Part shown: positions 37,135 to 45,924 of the stretch, piece by piece | Numbering within the stretch: the first letter of the stretch is position 1 | Layout: each line of letters opens with the position of its first letter | Assembly: GCF_003014595.1 (NCBI RefSeq) | Contig: NZ_PYGK01000007.1 | Coordinates: 248,001-312,000, forward strand | Reading direction: 5' to 3' | Length of the DNA: 64,000 bases | From: Chitinophaga ginsengisoli | GTDB lineage: Bacteria > Bacteroidota > Bacteroidia > Chitinophagales > Chitinophagaceae | Notes under the pieces: model-generated | What the model saw: only the letters and a program-made list of their open reading frames with translations | Databases searched by the model: none | Told to the model about the DNA's origin: nothing | Position numbers and translations under genes: made by a program

Positions 37135-38952
37135 TCATTTCCGATTTAACTCATTCCCTGCATTTATCACTGCCTCATTCACTGCTTTCACCCTTTTTAT
37201 ATCCATTTTCTCTACTGCCCTGTCATAGGTCAGTATACCATTCACTTCATGCTCTACATCAGTCGTCTGCGTGTATACTGCAATACTTAAGCCCTGATAT
37301 CGCATCAACTGTTCAACCTGATCCAGGAGAAGTATATACCTGTCGGTTAGTCTGTCTCTGGTAGCCTCATACGCATAGGCGTTATTCTCTACAGGCCACA
37401 TATGTCCCCGTACAAACAAGCCGACGCCGCCGAACTCGCCAAGTGATGCAGCGCGTTTTCCGTCGGGTTTTGATGCATCATTCGGTCCGATATAGATGTG
37501 CGTATCTACAAAATCCCCATTCCCGGGATCTCCCGCTGCCTTTTGATAACCAGGATTATTATTAAATCCTGAATTACCGTTTACCAGCCTTGACGGATCG
37601 AGCTGTTTCACCCAGTCAGTGATCTCTTTTACATCAAAAGCGCCCCAGTTCTCATTGAAGGGCACCCAGGTAATGATAGAAGGGGAATTATAAAGATCAT
37701 CTATCAGGGCATGTAATTCGGTCCGGAAAGCGCTTCTTACCTTTGCAGTGTCTTCATGCTGATACCAGATAGCCGGCATATCCTGCCATACCAGCAGACC
37801 AAGTTTATCCGCCCAATAATAAAAGCGTTTGGGCTCAGTCTTCATGTGTTTTCTGATTAAATTGAACCCCGCTTTTTTCGTAAATGCTATGTCGTATTTT
37901 AAGGCTTCCTCCGTAGGTGCCGTGAGAATGCCGTCAGGCCAATATCCCTGATCGAGTAATCCCACCTGCATCACAAACTTATTATTTAACAGCGGTCTTA
38001 TCACCCCATTCACATTACCAAGTTTAATATCACGCATACCAAAATAGCTCTTGATCTCATCAGTGACATTGCCCTTGTTATCCATCAGGGTGATGTTGAG
38101 ATCATACAGGAATGGATTATCTGGCGACCATAACCTGGGGTCTTTTATTGGAATGTATAATTTGGTTCCTGACCGCCCTGAGACCTCAGACACCTTTTCT
38201 TTCTCATCAAATGCAGCAGCCCGCACCTGCGCCGCATCAGCATCTACAAATACTTCAAGTCTGTCGTTTGCCAGATCAGGCAATAGCCGGATGTTCTTAA
38301 TATAATGTTCATTTACCGGCTCCAGCCATACACTTTGCCAGATACCTGAAGTAAAAGTATAGTCTCCCCGTGGACCATTCTTACCGGAGGGGGGCCTGCC
38401 ATCATTGGCATCATGTGCCGCAACGACGATTGTATTGGTGCCTGCTTTTAAAAATTTTGTGATATTTATGTGAAAGGAACTATAGCCACCGGAATGTGAT
38501 CCGGCTTTTTCGCCATTGACGAATAAGGTTGCATCATGATCAACTGCGTCGAAATTTATAATGATCTGTTTGCCATTCCATGCAGTAGGAATGTCAAATG
38601 TCCGGCGGTACCACATATTTATCTCCTGGTTACGCTCGATGCCTGAAAGGACTGACTCCGGACAATAAGGAACCAGTATCTTTTCAGTTTTATCAGTAAA
38701 ACTCACCGGCTTGAGGGGAGCTAAAGCACTGGCAACATGTTTACCGCCGATATAATCCCATTTTCCATTTAGATTCATCCATTCCTTGCGTTCCAACTGT
38801 GGACGGGGATATTCCGGAAAAGGAGCTGCAGATGCCATTGCATCCTTAGTCCATTGGGTAGGTAGTTTGGGTTGCTGCGCTAAGGACGTTTTAGCAATGA
38901 TACAGTGGAACAGTATGAGTCCCCCGAAAAGCAGGCAGTTTTTTACCGTCAT
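37135..38952 (-). CDS. GH2 beta-glycosidase (beta-galactosidase/glucuronidase family)
   Basis: 605 residues with a signal peptide (LLFGGLILFHCIIAKTSLAQ). GH2 sugar-binding domain (LNGKWDYIGGK, MWYRRTFDIP, VNGEKAGSHSGGYSSF, LWLEPV-like strand QSVWLEPVNEHY), immunoglobulin domain (DPRLWSPDNPFLYDL), TIM barrel (FNLIRKHMKTEPKRFYYWAD, acid/base in PFNENWG, Glu434, and nucleophile in SLGEFGGV, Glu506). About 600 residues is the short GH2 form. In a xyloglucan locus beta-galactosidase activity on side chains freed of fucose and acetyl is the best guess; the exact sugar cannot be read from the sequence. Confidence 0.9.
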   Translation of the reverse strand: MTVKNCLLFGGLILFHCIIAKTSLAQQPKLPTQWTKDAMASAAPFPEYPRPQLERKEWMNLNGKWDYIGGKHVASALAPLKPVSFTDKTEKILVPYCPESVLSGIERNQEINMWYRRTFDIPTAWNGKQIIINFDAVDHDATLFVNGEKAGSHSGGYSSFHINITKFLKAGTNTIVVAAHDANDGRPPSGKNGPRGDYTFTSGIWQSVWLEPVNEHYIKNIRLLPDLANDRLEVFVDADAAQVRAAAFDEKEKVSEVSGRSGTKLYIPIKDPRLWSPDNPFLYDLNITLMDNKGNVTDEIKSYFGMRDIKLGNVNGVIRPLLNNKFVMQVGLLDQGYWPDGILTAPTEEALKYDIAFTKKAGFNLIRKHMKTEPKRFYYWADKLGLLVWQDMPAIWYQHEDTAKVRSAFRTELHALIDDLYNSPSIITWVPFNENWGAFDVKEITDWVKQLDPSRLVNGNSGFNNNPGYQKAAGDPGNGDFVDTHIYIGPNDASKPDGKRAASLGEFGGVGLFVRGHMWPVENNAYAYEATRDRLTDRYILLLDQVEQLMRYQGLSIAVYTQTTDVEHEVNGILTYDRAVEKMDIKRVKAVNEAVINAGNELNRK

Positions 38953-39052
38953 TATAGAATATATTAGGTCAATGTTACACCTGAAACAAAATACATTTTT
39001 TTCTTCAATATCAAGAAACTTCTACTGGCATTCCAAACCGATAATATTATAT

Positions 39053-39060
39053 TATATTTG
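39053..39060 (+). promoter_or_regulatory. -7 promoter element of the AraC gene at 39130
   Basis: TATATTTG matches TAnnTTTG. It overlaps the TTG codon at 39058 that opens the frame, which argues that translation starts downstream, at ATG 39130. Confidence 0.5.
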
Positions 39061-39129
39061 AGCGAAGCTGGTCGTGCCCCTGTGACAGGCCACTATCGGC
39101 ACGCTAACGCTAACTATAAACAATTCCTG

Positions 39130-39906
39130 ATGGTTGATATAAAGGATTTCGACAGTATTCCCGATCTGCAAAATCCAAGACGCGTCATGAAGTATTTGCT
39201 CGTGTATTGTAAGACTGGGAGCGTAAGCATGACAGTTGATGAAAAGGATTTTTCATTACATAGCGGTCAGATTATTACGGTAACCTCCGGACAGATTCAC
39301 AGGTTTAAAGAGGCCTCGTCAGCAGAAGGCTTCATACTTGAGTTTACGTTAGATTATTTTGGGAAAGACGATAATGACATTGAACTCATTTTCCATAATG
39401 GACTATTCTGTCATTTCGCTATGAATGAGGTCATTACGGTCGACAGTAATGTTGTCGGGCAAGAACTCCGTCTTATACAAGCGGAGTTAAGTGAACAACC
39501 CTATCAATATCTTATTTCAGTTCATGCGCGTATTAAATTAATACTGGTATCTATCAACAGGGCGAAGGTTGACCGGGGTGACGAAATCTGGAAACCTAAT
39601 GCCTTGTTCCTGAAATTCCTGGAAGCCGTAAGAGATAATTTCGAACATAATTACCCTGTTTCGAAATTTGCGCAAATGCTCGGCACTACTGAAATGAAAC
39701 TGAATGAGCTTTCAAAAATCCATGCCGGTAAGACGGCCCAGAATGTTATTTATGGCCTGATCACTTCTGAAGCCAAAAGACTCCTGATATATGAAGACCT
39801 GTCAGTAAAGGAGGTCGCCTATAAACTTGGCTTCAATGACCCGTTTTATTTCTCGAACTTTTTTAAAAAACAGACGGGTACATCTCCCAGCCAGTACCCT
39901 ATATAA
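39130..39906 (+). CDS. AraC family transcriptional regulator
   Basis: About 258 residues from ATG 39130 (MVDIKDFDSIPDLQ). The open frame begins at TTG 39058, but that codon lies in a promoter box. N-terminal cupin-type sensor domain (VMKYLLVYCKTGSVSMTVDE, GQIITVTSGQIHRF) and a C-terminal HTH domain (VSKFAQMLGTTEMKLNELSKI, LSVKEVAYKLGFNDPFYFSNFFKKQTG). It is divergent from GH2 and upstream of DoxX and cupin genes; which of these it controls is unclear. Confidence 0.87.
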   Translation: MVDIKDFDSIPDLQNPRRVMKYLLVYCKTGSVSMTVDEKDFSLHSGQIITVTSGQIHRFKEASSAEGFILEFTLDYFGKDDNDIELIFHNGLFCHFAMNEVITVDSNVVGQELRLIQAELSEQPYQYLISVHARIKLILVSINRAKVDRGDEIWKPNALFLKFLEAVRDNFEHNYPVSKFAQMLGTTEMKLNELSKIHAGKTAQNVIYGLITSEAKRLLIYEDLSVKEVAYKLGFNDPFYFSNFFKKQTGTSPSQYPI

Positions 39907-39985
39907 ATATTACATGCTTTTCTCAGGATTCTCTATTCTTTAGTCCTCCTCCGGGTGCCATCTTTGTAGTGTTAAATTATTCATC

Positions 39986-40405
39986 ATGAACAAACTACAA
40001 GACATTGCATCCTTATTGTTACGATGTGCATTATCGGTTGGCTTTTTGTCGGCGGTTACAAGCAGGCTCGGTTTGTGGGGCAGGTATTCCTCTGGCTGGA
40101 ATAAGTTTTTAGAATATACAGCACAGGTGAACGCTTTTGTACCTCACAGCCTGATACCACTACTTGCAATTACAAGTACCATTTTGGAACTCACGTTGGG
40201 TATCATGCTGCTCATTGGCTTTAAAACAAATTATGCCGCATTGGGCGCCGCTGTATTAACGCTCTTATTTGCAGTTGCTATGACCTTGTCATATGGTATA
40301 AAAGAACCGCTGGATTATTCCGTATTTGTATGTAGCGCAAGTGCATTTCTGCTGGCAACTATTCCATATTACAGGTTCAGCATTGACCAATTACTAATCA
40401 AATAA
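39986..40405 (+). CDS. DoxX-like integral membrane protein
   Basis: 139 residues with four hydrophobic segments: IASLLLRCALSVGFLSAV, LIPLLAITSTILELTLGIMLL, YAALGAAVLTLLFAVAMTL and YSVFVCSASAFLLATIPYY. Pattern and length fit the DoxX family of small inner-membrane proteins, some linked to redox homeostasis. It is followed after 10 bp by a cupin gene, so the two are probably one operon. A CATCTTTG at 39959-39966 is a weak -7-like sequence. Confidence 0.78.
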   Translation: MNKLQDIASLLLRCALSVGFLSAVTSRLGLWGRYSSGWNKFLEYTAQVNAFVPHSLIPLLAITSTILELTLGIMLLIGFKTNYAALGAAVLTLLFAVAMTLSYGIKEPLDYSVFVCSASAFLLATIPYYRFSIDQLLIK

Positions 40406-40415
40406 ACATCCAATT

Positions 40416-40787
40416 ATGAAAAATACTGTTATTAGTACTGATATTAACGATTATGTTGTGAGAAAAGCACAAAAGGAATGGCAACCGTTGGTGGAAAAGG
40501 GGATACATTATACGGGTATCTCGGTAATATCCCTTCATTATGATCAACAGAAGGAACGATCAACGACTATTCTGTTAAGATTTGAGCCAGGAGCTTCTTA
40601 TCCGTATCATAACCACCCGGCAGGGGAGGAAGTGTATGTATTAAGTGGAGAGGCTATTTTTGAAAATGTTGTATTATCGGAAGGGGATTATTTATATACT
40701 CCGCCCGGCTTCAAACATGCCGTTACAACAACAACAGGTTGTACGTTGCTGTTTGTTGTTCCGGAGGAGGTAGAAATATTAGTATAG
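40416..40787 (+). CDS. Cupin domain protein (ChrR-like)
   Basis: 123 residues, single beta-barrel. Metal-binding motif 1 is YPYHNHPAGEEVYVLSG and motif 2 is LYTPPGFKHAV, giving the His/Glu set expected of a metal cupin. Resembles anti-sigma ChrR-type cupins that respond to oxidants, but no sigma factor is adjacent. Co-transcription with DoxX is likely from the 10-bp gap. Confidence 0.8.
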   Translation: MKNTVISTDINDYVVRKAQKEWQPLVEKGIHYTGISVISLHYDQQKERSTTILLRFEPGASYPYHNHPAGEEVYVLSGEAIFENVVLSEGDYLYTPPGFKHAVTTTTGCTLLFVVPEEVEILV

Positions 40788-40794
40788 AGAGCGT

Positions 40795-40849
40795 TTCAAC
40801 TTGATCCACCTGGGATCAGGTTGAAGCCCTTTAGGCACAGCTGTGCCTA
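40795..40849. terminator. Two consecutive hairpins after the cupin gene
   Basis: TTCAACTTGATCC (40795-40807) pairs with GGATCAGGTTGAA (40813-40825) with one mismatch. A perfect 18-bp palindrome, TAGGCACAGCTGTGCCTA, follows at 40832-40849. Together they could end transcription from the DoxX-cupin unit or form a small structured RNA. There is no long T run. Confidence 0.4.
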
Positions 40850-40929
40850 CCCACTTTAAATGAGGGAACAATATATGTCAAGGCTCTCCAGCCAGGAAAG
40901 AGCCAATTCGTAAATAGTGAAGACGTTTT

Positions 40930-41469
40930 TTATGTAAGCAGCAATTCCTTCACCGTTTGCCTCTGTGGCAGACTTACCACATCCACGATGACTTTACCAC
41001 CTGCAGGCAGCGTCTTTGCTTTATAATGCCAATCTACTCCGTTCCAGCCCAGAATAGCCTTCCCGCGCTCCTTAACAACACCGTCGGCGTCTACCACCGT
41101 TACCTCTACTTCTGCTACACGGAACTCATTTTTAGCAGTCACCACCACTTCCTCTTCCTCTAATCTGATACTTTGGATCTCAGGACTGCGGTAAGCATCC
41201 TTGACTGCTATATTATAGGCATTTTGTCCTGGTCCTGCCAGCGACGCATAGTAGGCTTTTACCTCCGGATCGGCCAATGCCCGCTGTGCACGTGCCGAAG
41301 CGATGCTCATCTTGAGCCTTGCTTCTAACTGCTTTTGTGTAGGCTTTTTCTTGGAAGGGCCGCGTTTCGTCGCCATAATAATCTGCCCATTCCGTTCGTA
41401 GATCGTGAGTTGTTTGCCGAGTGTACCCCGTACAAGTTTCAGGAGGATATTGTCTTTAACAATGGCCAT
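40930..41469 (-). CDS. Hypothetical protein with short N-terminal beta motif and C-terminal Ig-like domain
   Basis: 179 residues, no signal peptide. N-terminus MAIVKDNILLKLVRGTLGKQ, followed by LTIYERNGQIIMATKRGPSKKK, recalls small Bacteroidota proteins of unknown function that begin with a 'G.lG..v.y...G..v.r..p' strand pair. A basic, Lys/Gln/Ala-rich helical stretch (KKPTQKQLEARLKMSIASARAQ) and a predicted beta-sandwich (FRVAEVEVTVVDADG, GWNGVDWHYKA) follow. I do not recognise a function. Unusual repeats lie upstream of its start (41545-41643). Confidence 0.72.
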   Translation of the reverse strand: MAIVKDNILLKLVRGTLGKQLTIYERNGQIIMATKRGPSKKKPTQKQLEARLKMSIASARAQRALADPEVKAYYASLAGPGQNAYNIAVKDAYRSPEIQSIRLEEEEVVVTAKNEFRVAEVEVTVVDADGVVKERGKAILGWNGVDWHYKAKTLPAGGKVIVDVVSLPQRQTVKELLLT

Positions 41470-41531
41470 AAAAAAGGTTTTTTGAGGTTATAGATTACAA
41501 GTTTACAGTCTCAGTATCTCGAATATACGAA

Positions 41532-41647
41532 GAACTTACTAAATGGGTACTAAAATGTTATTTAAAGGTCACTTCAATATCGAATTGATATATAGATACC
41601 CTTTTTATATCCTTTTAGTACCCTTTTAATGCCCTTTTGGTAAGTTC
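41532..41647. repeat. Four 11-bp tandem repeats inside an inverted repeat
   Basis: CCTTTT recurs at 41600, 41611, 41622 and 41633, exactly 11 bp apart, with the flanking bases variable. The array overlaps an inverted repeat: GGGTACTAAAA (41545-41555) with TTTTAGTACCC (41613-41623), and GAACTTAC (41532-41539) with GTAAGTTC (about 41640-41647). It lies upstream of the 179-residue hypothetical gene. One repeat per helical turn suggests a cooperative protein-binding array; the role is unknown. Confidence 0.55.
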
Positions 41648-41690
41648 ATCGTGAGCCGTAGGTAGTATTGCTGTATATTAAATGGTATAA

Positions 41691-41725
41691 AATGCAAAAA
41701 CCGCTCGCAGAGCGGTTTTTGCATT
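41691..41725. terminator. Strong bidirectional terminator
   Basis: AATGCAAAAACCGCTC (41691-41706) and GAGCGGTTTTTGCATT (41710-41725) form a perfect 16-bp stem with a 3-nt loop, with A and T runs on the two sides. It lies 68 bp beyond the end of the first FG-GAP gene and would end its minus-strand transcript. Confidence 0.85.
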
Positions 41726-41792
41726 TTTAGTGCCCGGTATGTATTATCCCAGCCAGGCTTCTATTCCGGCCAGCGACGCTTTTACATGCAGC

Positions 41793-43685
41793 CTATTTTT
41801 TTGTTCCGGGAGCTGCCATACGGGCTGGTACGTATGAATGTCCAAGGAAGATCGCGCAGATACCCTCATTCAGCTGTAGATTGGAGTATCCCGGAGCTCC
41901 TACCAACAGATCAGGATACCCGTCTCCATTTACGTCTCCTGCACCTGCAACTGAAGTTCCCATCAAACTATTGGCCTTGGCGCTACGTTGGCCGCCTCCG
42001 GGCCAAAAGTTTAGTCCTCCGTAGGGATGTCCGAGATATATCGACGAGCCTCCTTCATCCGGCTGGTCGTTTTCATTCCTTATTAGTTCGCCTTTAGGCA
42101 GGCCCACTACAAGATCATCATAGCCATCCTTGTTTAAGTCTCCGGCTAATGACAGCTGTGATGCAAAAAGTGTCGAATCCATACTCCCTACAACTACCAG
42201 CTTAGGTGTAGTGACGAGTCCCGTATTACTGCCGGTGAACAGATAAAAGGCTCCGGCCTGCAGGCGATTATGCTCCACATCAGCATAGTCTTTTGCACCT
42301 ATTACGATGTCATCAAATCCATCACCGTTCACATCCCCTCCGCCGGTTATTGCACAGCCAAAAGAACCTGCATTAACAGGACGCAGTATTGTTTGAGAAG
42401 GAGTCGTTTCGACACCTGCAAAATCCGAGTAATAAATATATACTCCTTCATTTGAGGCCACCATCACCGCACGTGAACCCGCGCCCTTGATATTCCCTGC
42501 ATCTGATACTTTTGTGCCAAACCCGGTTGTTCCGCTGATAGCTATTTCAGTGGTGAATGGATTTTCCAATCCCCAGCCGCTTCCATATACAACTGTAACA
42601 TATCCTTCACCGTTATTTGCACCTATCAGGATATCATCATTCCCGTCACCATCAATGTCCGGTGCAATAGCCACACTGATCCCAAAATGATCTCCCTGTC
42701 TTGAAGAGCGGATTATTTCCGGGGTAGTGCCCAAACCCGTTGATGAGCCGTAATAAACATACACCTTCCCTGTGTCGTTATTAAAGGTACCTGAGTTATA
42801 AGGTGCGCCCACTACAACGTCATCGTACCCATCACCATTTACATCGCCTCCGCCGGCCAGATATTCTCCAAAATGGCCCTCTGCTACATTTTTTTCCAAC
42901 AGGGTGTAATAGTTAGGATTGATGCCATAGGGGGCACTTCCATAGTAAACAAATACGGCTCCTTCATGGGATTCACCATGACTATAATAGGGGGCTCCAA
43001 CTATCACGTCGGCATAACCATCGCCGTTTATATCCCCCGCGCCTGCAGCTGCAGTGCCCATTCGGGCTCCCACCTGGTCTGATTGCATCAGGGTACTGGC
43101 ACCCAGAAGTGTCGACCCACCACCGATTGTCAAAATAGCAAGCGGGTATGCTGCATGCCTGGCATCTACAGAGATCTCTACGTTGTTCTGATGTACAGTA
43201 AAATGTGCCGGCAGGCTTTGACCATTTGCATCTGATACTTTCAGACTGCCATAGTTAAGCTGTTGCCCTTTATTACGAAATGTGATACTGGTCGCACTGC
43301 TATATTGCGCATCCCAGTCTTTTTCCGCCTGTAACTGAACGGTTAGTTTGCCTGCAGCAGGCGCCTCCTGGATGACAAATTTCTGCCGGATACCCCATTC
43401 GTCATTTAAGTATTCCACTTTGAAATGATGATCATGATCAAATGCCACAATATTTTCATGCATGGACATAAGGGGCTGGGCTACTGGTTTATATCCGCCT
43501 ACCTTTTTTATTATGAGTTTAAACGCCAGTTGCTGACCCGCATCTCCGGATGTGATATTTAATTCATTTCCCGTGTAAGTTGCGTGTAGTCCATTTATTG
43601 GATCAAAGCTGCGGTAAGTGGCGGTATTTGCTTGTACAGTCAGCGCCGTCAAAAACAGAAAACCTGAAAAATAGTGCTTTTTCAT
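41793..43685 (-). CDS. FG-GAP repeat protein without sorting domain
   Basis: 630 residues with a signal peptide (FSGFLFLTALTVQA). A non-repeat N-terminal domain of about 190 residues (LNITSGDAGQQLAFKLIIKK, HHFKVEYLNDEWGIRQKFVI) precedes about seven FG-GAP/integrin-alpha-like blades with Ca-binding DxDxDG-type loops (GDINGDGYADVIVGAPYY, GDVNGDGYDDVVVGAPYN, APDIDGDGNDD). A beta-propeller surface or secreted protein. It is a close tandem paralogue of the gene at 43762 but stops at RMAAPGTKK, where the paralogue continues into a T9SS sorting domain. Export is therefore uncertain. Ligand unknown. Confidence 0.88.
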   Translation of the reverse strand: MKKHYFSGFLFLTALTVQANTATYRSFDPINGLHATYTGNELNITSGDAGQQLAFKLIIKKVGGYKPVAQPLMSMHENIVAFDHDHHFKVEYLNDEWGIRQKFVIQEAPAAGKLTVQLQAEKDWDAQYSSATSITFRNKGQQLNYGSLKVSDANGQSLPAHFTVHQNNVEISVDARHAAYPLAILTIGGGSTLLGASTLMQSDQVGARMGTAAAGAGDINGDGYADVIVGAPYYSHGESHEGAVFVYYGSAPYGINPNYYTLLEKNVAEGHFGEYLAGGGDVNGDGYDDVVVGAPYNSGTFNNDTGKVYVYYGSSTGLGTTPEIIRSSRQGDHFGISVAIAPDIDGDGNDDILIGANNGEGYVTVVYGSGWGLENPFTTEIAISGTTGFGTKVSDAGNIKGAGSRAVMVASNEGVYIYYSDFAGVETTPSQTILRPVNAGSFGCAITGGGDVNGDGFDDIVIGAKDYADVEHNRLQAGAFYLFTGSNTGLVTTPKLVVVGSMDSTLFASQLSLAGDLNKDGYDDLVVGLPKGELIRNENDQPDEGGSSIYLGHPYGGLNFWPGGGQRSAKANSLMGTSVAGAGDVNGDGYPDLLVGAPGYSNLQLNEGICAIFLGHSYVPARMAAPGTKK

Positions 43686-43761
43686 GGTGAGGAGAATTAT
43701 AGGTTATACATTAGGGTGAGTTAACTGCCCGGATCTGCTATCCGGGTAGAAGCATACATGG

Positions 43762-45924
43762 CTATTGCTTAATAATCTTTTCCCGGATCACTTTACTTCC
43801 ATTATTAATGATCATAAAGTAGGTACCTGGAGCAAGTGTGCTTACATCAATAGCCTGATTTCCACTATCCACTTTTCCTAGCCTGACTGTTTTTACAACT
43901 GAACCCATTACATCTGATATCTGGATATACGTGTCGGCCCCCACATCCAATCCTTCAAACTGAACCGACAGATTGTTCAGTACGGGGTTAGGGAAGGTTT
44001 TCACAACTGCCGGTGTTTTTGTTTCCACGACATCATCTGGTTTAGTATTGGCCATACGGGCCAGACTATATGCGCCACCCAGGTAGATGAGTGCTACTCC
44101 TTCATCAACCTGTCCTTTGTCATATAGTGGTGCGCCTACTATGATATCATCATACCCGTCGTTATCTACATCTCCTGCGCCGGCTACTGAACTCCCTAAC
44201 CAGGAATTTGCCTGGGTGGACTGTATGGTTGCTCCGGCGAGAGAATCTAATCCTGATGATTTGCCATAATAGAGCCATACTTTTCCCAGATTCGGTTGTG
44301 CCGGAATACTTTCCCACCCAGGGGATGAAACAATTACGTCCGCATGTCCATCGTTATTTACATCTCCCGCAAATGCCACCTGTGCCCCTAAAAGCGCAGA
44401 ATCCTTATCACCCTTTATTGTCCGCCAGGGCGTCAAAAAGTTTGGGACAGTACCTGTAGCATCATTACCTCCGCGAAATACATATACTGCTCCTGCGTGG
44501 TTGAGGCTTCCATTTGTATAGTCTTTTGCTCCCACGATTATATCATTATATCCGTCGCCGTCTATGTCATGCTGAGCTGCTATAGAACTACCAAATGATA
44601 TCCCAGGAACAGGGCTGTGTATGATCTCGTGATAGGAAGGATCTATTTCTTGGCCCGTATGATTGAATACATGGAGGTCTTCTCCCGCTGTCGCCAACAG
44701 ATAGTTTCCACTCATCCCATCCAGGTTTCCGCTGATAAGTACTTTTGTACCAAAACCTGTGGTGCCGCTTGCAGTGACTTCGATGATCAATGAGTTATTT
44801 ATTCCCCAGACAGAGCCGTAATAAATGGTCACATATCCGGCACCATTATTTGCTCCGATAACAATGTCTGCAGGCTTATCATAATTGAGCTTTGCAACGA
44901 ACACACTGACACCAAAATTGTCGCCCTGCCTTGCGGAACGTATAATGTAGGGCGTAGGATTTATGCCCGCTGCCGAACCATAATAGACATATACATACCC
45001 CGTATCACTGCCCGGCATACCCGCTTTATAGGGAGCTCCTACTACCACGTCATCATAGCCATCGCCATTAACGTCTCCGCCGCCGGCTATAACCTCGCCA
45101 AAATGCCCGTTTGCAACATTCCGCTCAAGCACAGTAAAAACAGCATTCGGGGCGATACCATTGGCTGCACCATAGTAAACAAATACTGCGCCTTCCGCTG
45201 TTTGACCATTGCTATAGTACGGCGCACCAACAAGAACATCTATAAATCCATCGCCATTTATGTCGCCCGCAGTTGTTGTTGCTGTTCCAAATTGAATACC
45301 TGCCTGATTACGTTCAAGTACGGTTCTGGCGTGCCTTTCCGTCAACGGGCCTACGATAGTTTGAACGGAAACCGGGTAAGCTGCCTGCCCGGCATCTACA
45401 GCTATCTCTACCTGGTTTTGTTGCACAGTAAAATGCGCGGGAAGCTTTTTACCTGTTGCATCCTGTACTTCAAGATCGCTGTAATTAAGTATTTGATCCT
45501 TGTTCTTGAACGTAAGGCTATTGGCGCTACCATACATGGCCTGCCAGCTGTTCTCCGGCTGAAGTTGTACTGTCAGTTTACCATCGGCTTCGCCGGGTTC
45601 CCGGATGATGAAACGTTGCCGGATACTCTGTTCATCATTGGTGTATTCCACCTTGAAGTGATGATCATGATCGAATTGTACCGCGTTCTTTTGCCTGGTA
45701 ACAAGAGGCTCAGGCACAGGTTTGTGTCCGTTTACGGCTTTTATCGCCAGACTAAAAGTCCATTGCTGTTCCGCGTCCTGCGGCATAATACGCATTTCAT
45801 TAGGGGTATAGCTCGCGTTAAGGCCAATCTTAGGTCCCGGACTGTTGTCGGTAACCGGAAAGGTATTAGCTCTTACGCCAACGCCAATAAGCAATAAAAT
45901 GGCTGAAAAGTAGTGCTTTTTCAT
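43762..45924 (-). CDS. FG-GAP repeat protein with T9SS C-terminal sorting domain
   Basis: 720 residues with a signal peptide (FSAILLLIGVGVRA). Same plan as the next gene: N-terminal beta domain (about residues 25-195), then FG-GAP propeller blades (GDINGDGFIDVLVGAPYYSN, GDVNGDGYDDVVVGAPY, GDVDNDGYDDIIVGAPLYD). It ends in a T9SS type A sorting domain of about 80 residues (VVKTFPNPVLNNLSVQF to KVIREKIIKQ), so it should be secreted by T9SS. FG-GAP proteins commonly mediate adhesion or ligand binding, but no ligand can be inferred. The two genes are 76 bp apart and probably arose by tandem duplication. Confidence 0.9.
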   Translation of the reverse strand: MKKHYFSAILLLIGVGVRANTFPVTDNSPGPKIGLNASYTPNEMRIMPQDAEQQWTFSLAIKAVNGHKPVPEPLVTRQKNAVQFDHDHHFKVEYTNDEQSIRQRFIIREPGEADGKLTVQLQPENSWQAMYGSANSLTFKNKDQILNYSDLEVQDATGKKLPAHFTVQQNQVEIAVDAGQAAYPVSVQTIVGPLTERHARTVLERNQAGIQFGTATTTAGDINGDGFIDVLVGAPYYSNGQTAEGAVFVYYGAANGIAPNAVFTVLERNVANGHFGEVIAGGGDVNGDGYDDVVVGAPYKAGMPGSDTGYVYVYYGSAAGINPTPYIIRSARQGDNFGVSVFVAKLNYDKPADIVIGANNGAGYVTIYYGSVWGINNSLIIEVTASGTTGFGTKVLISGNLDGMSGNYLLATAGEDLHVFNHTGQEIDPSYHEIIHSPVPGISFGSSIAAQHDIDGDGYNDIIVGAKDYTNGSLNHAGAVYVFRGGNDATGTVPNFLTPWRTIKGDKDSALLGAQVAFAGDVNNDGHADVIVSSPGWESIPAQPNLGKVWLYYGKSSGLDSLAGATIQSTQANSWLGSSVAGAGDVDNDGYDDIIVGAPLYDKGQVDEGVALIYLGGAYSLARMANTKPDDVVETKTPAVVKTFPNPVLNNLSVQFEGLDVGADTYIQISDVMGSVVKTVRLGKVDSGNQAIDVSTLAPGTYFMIINNGSKVIREKIIKQ

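Noticed and set aside
38965..38990. Operator-like TGTAACATT before the minus-strand GH2 gene
   Set aside because: Only one half-site; no partner at 22 bp and no -7 box at the required distance.
39058..39129. N-terminal extension of the AraC gene from TTG 39058
   Set aside because: The codon overlaps a TATATTTG promoter box, so translation more likely starts at ATG 39130.
41599..41643. Short-period CRISPR-like array
   Set aside because: Units are 11 bp with no spacers of CRISPR size and no cas genes; it is a tandem repeat.
45103..45897. 264-codon plus-strand frame antisense to the FG-GAP gene
   Set aside because: The minus-strand frame encodes a clear signal peptide, FG-GAP blades and sorting domain; the plus-strand translation is Cys/Arg/Ile-rich and matches nothing.
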